Source of the DNA: Bradyrhizobium jicamae
Lineage (GTDB): Bacteria; Pseudomonadota; Alphaproteobacteria; Rhizobiales; Xanthobacteraceae
DNA: 64,000 bases
Assembly (NCBI RefSeq): GCF_018130215.1
Contig: NZ_JAFCKQ010000002.1
Span: forward strand, 310,001 to 374,000
Reading direction: 5' to 3'
Shown: positions 62,958-64,000 of the stretch, piece after piece
Position numbering within the stretch: the first letter of the stretch is position 1
How the letters are laid out: the number at the start of each line of letters is the position of its first letter
The notes under the pieces: model-generated
What the model was told of the DNA's origin: nothing
The model's input: the letters and a program-made list of their open reading frames with translations, nothing else
Database searches by the model: none
Program-made: the position numbers and the translations under genes

Positions 62958-63580
62958 TTCGCCTTGAGCCGTGGCGTGCGGACCTTGCCGCTGCAAGCCT
63001 TGTGACAAAAGCAGGTGACAAGATGATCGTTGACCATCCCGGTCGCCTGCATGAAGGCATACACGATGGTGGGACCGACGAACTTGAAGCCGCGGGCGCC
63101 GAGCTCCTTGGAGATCTTGATCGAAACCGGCGTCGAGGCCGGCACGCTCGCGGTGGTCTTGAACTGGTTGACCTTCGGCTTGCCGTCGACGAAGTCCCAG
63201 AGGAATTTCGAGAAGCCCGGACCTTCTTCCATGATCTCCAGGTAAGCCTTCGCGCTTGCCACCGTGCCCTCGATCTTGGCGCGGTTGCGAACGATGCCTG
63301 CATCGTTCATCAGCGCATGCACCTTCTTGTCGCCGTAGCGCGCGATCTTCTCGGGTTGGAAATCGTCGAACGCTTTGCGGAAATTCTCGCGCTTGCGCAG
63401 GATCGTGATCCAGGACAGGCCGGCCTGGAAGCCGTCGAGGATAAGCTTTTCATAGAGCGCGCGGTCGTCATATTCCGGCACGCCCCATTCACTGTCGTGA
63501 TAGGCCATGTAGAACGGGTCTTCACCCGGCCACGGGCATCGTGTCTTGCCGTCGGGATGCAGGCGCGCGGAACGGCTCAT
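62954..63580 (-). CDS. tag: 3-methyladenine DNA glycosylase I
   Basis: This 208-residue alkylation-repair glycosylase opens TRCPWPGEDPFYMAYHDSEWGVP, which carries the first Cys and His of the zinc site, and has LILDGFQAGLSWITILRKRENFRKAFDDF (3-methyladenine pocket) and MNDAGIVRNRAKI. The C-terminal VNDHLVTCFCH supplies the other zinc ligands. Length is normal for Tag. It overlaps ygfZ upstream (ATGA) and the HD hydrolase gene downstream (ATGA), so the three genes are a tight operon. Confidence 0.96.
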   Translation of the reverse strand: MSRSARLHPDGKTRCPWPGEDPFYMAYHDSEWGVPEYDDRALYEKLILDGFQAGLSWITILRKRENFRKAFDDFQPEKIARYGDKKVHALMNDAGIVRNRAKIEGTVASAKAYLEIMEEGPGFSKFLWDFVDGKPKVNQFKTTASVPASTPVSIKISKELGARGFKFVGPTIVYAFMQATGMVNDHLVTCFCHKACSGKVRTPRLKAK

Positions 63581-64000
63581 GCGACGGTCTGCTTCGGCGG
63601 GGTGCGGACGACGTCGGGCTCGGCGAGGTGCAGCGACAGTCCACCGGCGGTCAGCGGCAGGCCTGCATCGAGCGCATCGGCAACACGATCGATGCGGACC
63701 AATGCAAGGCCGTTCTGGCCTGCACTCGAGCCGATGGTGCCGACCTGCTTGTCACCGGCCAGGATGGTTGCGCCGGCCTCAGGTGAGGGGCCGTCGAGGA
63801 TGACCTTCACCGTGCGGGTGCGCGCCGTGCCACGGTGCTGCATGCGCGACACCACCTCCTGGCCGACATAGCAACCCTTGTCGAAATCCACGCCGTGGAG
63901 GTGGTCCATGTTGGTCTCGTGCGGAAAGGCGTCACCATAGATGAAATCGAGTCCGCCGCGCGGCACGCCGGTCGCGATGCGATGCGCCTCATAGGCGGCA
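63577..64000 (-). CDS. ygfZ: YgfZ/GcvT-like folate-binding protein (3' part)
   Basis: The visible C-terminal ~140 residues of a folate-dependent protein that helps assemble or repair Fe-S clusters. The YgfZ signature KGCYVGQEVVSRMQHRGTA is present with its Cys, preceded by PHETNMDHLHGVDFDKG. The frame runs on past the right edge of the window (no stop upstream), so the N-terminal half is missing. Its stop codon overlaps the tag start by 4 bases. Confidence 0.93.
   Translation of the reverse strand, partial: AAYEAHRIATGVPRGGLDFIYGDAFPHETNMDHLHGVDFDKGCYVGQEVVSRMQHRGTARTRTVKVILDGPSPEAGATILAGDKQVGTIGSSAGQNGLALVRIDRVADALDAGLPLTAGGLSLHLAEPDVVRTPPKQTVA

Overview
The window reads as a chromosomal segment of a Bradyrhizobium-like alphaproteobacterium. 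The signs are high GC content, a fused cytochrome b/c1 gene (fbcH type), a fused trpE(G) behind a short Trp-rich leader peptide, a CcrM-type methyltransferase, a GTTC-N7-GTTC LexA box, and many short dispersed palindromic repeats of kinds I associate from memory with Bradyrhizobium and Rhodopseudomonas. The genus call rests on recognition of gene content; no database search was run. I see no prophage, insertion sequence, CRISPR array, rRNA or tRNA gene. The content is mostly housekeeping.

Layout. 1-2.2 kb: 3' part of fbcH, a terminator and a dienelactone hydrolase. 2.3-7.2 kb: a CUT2-type sugar ABC transporter (permease, double ATPase, Tat-type binding protein) divergent from a LacI regulator, with two identical GAAACGTTTC operators between them. 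7.4-10.4 kb: trpL leader/attenuator, trpE(G), apt. 10.4-11.9 kb: two ParA/MinD-like P-loop ATPases without an obvious partner. 12.1-20.8 kb, minus strand: M48 protease, lemA, Rsm22-like protein, smc, two tandem DsbA paralogs and a DUF721/DciA-like protein, divergent from mutY (21-22 kb). 22.3-26 kb: thioesterase, FAD monooxygenase, two glutathione transferases and a small membrane protein.

26-36.5 kb: ccrM with a cluster of GANTC sites upstream, zinc metallopeptidase, moaB, a MarR-GNAT fusion with an 18-bp perfect palindrome at its promoter, a glycosyltransferase, an SplB-like radical SAM gene behind a LexA box, a VOC protein, rnhB, a GT39-like membrane protein and a family-4-like uracil-DNA glycosylase. 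36.7-45.7 kb: ETF-ubiquinone oxidoreductase, TPR protein, ispE, a large structured repeat, polyprenyl diphosphate synthase, DUF2007 protein, TrmN6-like methyltransferase, a 32-residue membrane peptide, an S49 protease and a 63-residue protein. 45.9-53.4 kb: glyQ-glyS, methyltransferase, DUF1236 and DUF3096 proteins, and ppdK with a histone-H1-like N-terminal tail. 53.7-64 kb: SleB-type hydrolase, MFS transporter, AcuI-like reductase, two small proteins, a large DUF2339 membrane protein, a small phosphatase, and a tightly overlapped ygfZ-tag-HD hydrolase operon whose first gene runs off the window end.

DNA repair and genome maintenance are well represented (mutY, UDG, tag, rnhB, smc, ccrM, the LexA-box radical SAM gene), but they are scattered rather than one system. 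I did not find a clear new multi-gene system. The best leads are the ATPase pair, the SOS-box radical SAM gene, the ppdK tail, a UDG with too few cysteines for its family's cluster, and several small genes and regulatory structures.
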